Shown here in pieces: positions 5,932 through 6,530 of a stretch of 6,530 bases of DNA. The first letter of the stretch is position 1. Every line of letters starts with the position of its first letter. The position numbers and the translations under genes are program-made. The stretch is from the NCBI GenBank assembly GCA_021813875.1, contig JAKAJF010000052.1, forward strand, positions 1-6,530. Direction: 5' to 3'. The stretch is from a bacterium (GTDB taxonomy: Bacteria; Patescibacteriota; Patescibacteriia; Patescibacteriales; JAKAJF01). The notes beneath the pieces were generated by a model. The model was not told the origin of the DNA. It saw only the letters and a program-made list of their open reading frames with translations, and did no database searches.

Positions 5932-5944
5932 CCGACAACGGCTA
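5923..5944 (-). terminator. Short rho-independent terminator-like hairpin on the queH stop codon
   Basis: In RNA sense, UAGCCG (5944-5939) can pair with CGGUUG (5934-5929) around a UUGU loop, with two G-U wobbles, followed directly by six U (5928-5923). The stem starts at the queH TAG. It is short and weak by E. coli standards, but the placement between queH and a promoter supports it. Its U-tract overlaps the candidate -35 of the pilT promoter. Confidence 0.45.
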
Positions 5945-6478
5945 ATGGCGCATGGAAAATTCGCAGCCGCAATAAGTCTGTCTGTAAAGCCCGAGCTCTC
6001 TGGACAATTGGCAAGATTTCTTGAAACCGTCGCCCTTCTTAAAATCCCGATCAAGGAATTTCACTCCATAGAGGGTGGCCAGCTTGTTGCCGATCTCGCT
6101 CAAGGCCCGGGCGTCCTTATGGGGACTGATGCTCAAGGTAGAGGCGAAATGATCAAACCCCCGTTCCTTGGCCTCCCGGGCGGTCTCCGCGAGCCTCTTG
6201 GCATAGCAGATCCGGCAACGCTCACCCCTTTCTGGGTCGAGCTCATGGCCCCGGACCAGCTTGAGCCAGGCATCATGGTCATAGTCGCCGACCGAAACTT
6301 CCAATTCCTCGGACCGGGCCACCTTCCGGATCTCCTCGAGCCTCTTTTCATATTCTTCCAAGGGGAAGATATTGGGATTGAAGAAGAATAGCTCGATGTC
6401 ATAATCCTTCTTCAGGTCCTGGGCGATATAGGCGCCGCAACCGATGCAGCAGATATGGAGGAATAATTTAGGCTTCAT
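5942..6478 (-). CDS. queH: Epoxyqueuosine reductase QueH
   Basis: QueH (formerly DUF208) reduces epoxyqueuosine to queuosine at the wobble base of GUN-anticodon tRNAs and is non-homologous to the cobalamin enzyme QueG. The 178-residue length fits the family. Visible hallmarks are the N-terminal LHICCIGCG (Cys10, Cys11, Cys14), FFFNPNIFPLEEYEKR (31-46), GDYDHDAW (64-71), GERCRICYAKRL (85-96, Cys88 and Cys91), STLSISPHKD (113-122), DFKKGDGFKKSC (145-156) and the C-terminal GLYRQTYCGCEFS (163-175, Cys170 and Cys172). Cysteines in such motifs bind a [4Fe-4S] cluster and a nearby iron in the characterised family. All family motifs look intact, so the enzyme is probably functional. The ATG overlaps the TGA of the upstream gene (ATGA), with only a weak AAAAG ahead of it. 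No other queuosine gene (tgt, queA, queC-F) is in the window. The gene ends in a terminator-like hairpin, separating it from the pilus operon. Confidence 0.95.
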   Translation of the reverse strand: MKPKLFLHICCIGCGAYIAQDLKKDYDIELFFFNPNIFPLEEYEKRLEEIRKVARSEELEVSVGDYDHDAWLKLVRGHELDPERGERCRICYAKRLAETAREAKERGFDHFASTLSISPHKDARALSEIGNKLATLYGVKFLDRDFKKGDGFKKSCQLSRELGLYRQTYCGCEFSMRH

Positions 6479-6530
6479 CTTTTAAATTTAGCCAAGGCCC
6501 GAACGATATTCCTGGGCACTTTCTTGTCCG
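6475..6530 (-). CDS. 3' end of an unidentified gene upstream of queH
   Basis: Only the last 17 codons and a TGA stop (6477-6475) are inside the window; the frame reads DKKVPRNIVRALAKFKR. This basic tail cannot be assigned to a family. The frame is chosen because its TGA overlaps the queH ATG in an ATGA junction, a common sign of translational coupling. One alternative frame is stopped by the TAA at about 6489, and the other runs into queH out of frame. The gene is probably co-transcribed with queH. Confidence 0.55.
   Translation of the reverse strand, partial: DKKVPRNIVRALAKFKR

Noticed and set aside
1..6530. CRISPR arrays, transposons, tRNA genes, riboswitches, phage or toxin-antitoxin genes
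   Set aside because: No repeated spacer-like units, terminal inverted repeats, cloverleaf sequences or relevant protein motifs were found; nearly every base is in a pilus, metabolic or tRNA-modification gene or an unknown gene between them.

Overview
The window comes from a small-genome bacterium, most likely a member of the Candidate Phyla Radiation (Patescibacteria, Parcubacteria-like). This is inferred from four things: type IV pilus genes packed with conserved small proteins of unknown function, near-absent Shine-Dalgarno sequences, gene junctions of 0-18 bases, and the sequence character of the PilT, Pgk and pilin proteins. All recognisable genes lie on the minus strand, so transcription runs from high to low coordinates. 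TGA reads as a stop (it ends the gene overlapping queH) and TGG encodes Trp, which argues against the UGA=Gly code of Gracilibacteria/Absconditabacteria.

Upstream block (6530 to 5942): the last 17 codons of an unidentified gene overlap by four bases (ATGA) the start of queH, an iron-sulfur epoxyqueuosine reductase for the last step of queuosine tRNA modification. A short terminator-like hairpin sits on the queH stop codon, and an extended -10 promoter (TGTTATAAT) follows at once.

Pilus-linked operon (5874 to 970): pilT (type IV pilus retraction ATPase) is followed by a 109-residue acidic soluble protein, a 139-residue membrane-anchored protein, a 250-residue protein with about nine membrane spans, a membrane-anchored HtrA-like protein with a PDZ domain whose catalytic triad appears to be missing, and phosphoglycerate kinase. 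The junctions are 1, 4, 12, 16 and 0 bases, which implies one transcript and coupled translation. A perfect 7-bp hairpin carrying a GGAGG in its loop lies on the junction before the HtrA-like gene.

Pilin block (951 to 1): a second extended -10 element (TGTTATAGT) is placed so that the transcript would begin at or next to the pilin start codon. Two GspG/PilA-type prepilins follow, overlapping by 14 bases; the second runs off the left edge.

Taken together, the window supplies a retraction motor, two candidate pilus subunits and four linked proteins of unknown or degenerate function that could form an envelope-associated module. Pgk is a glycolytic passenger. There are no tRNA or rRNA genes, mobile elements, CRISPR arrays or long non-coding stretches; the longest gap is the 67 bases between queH and pilT.
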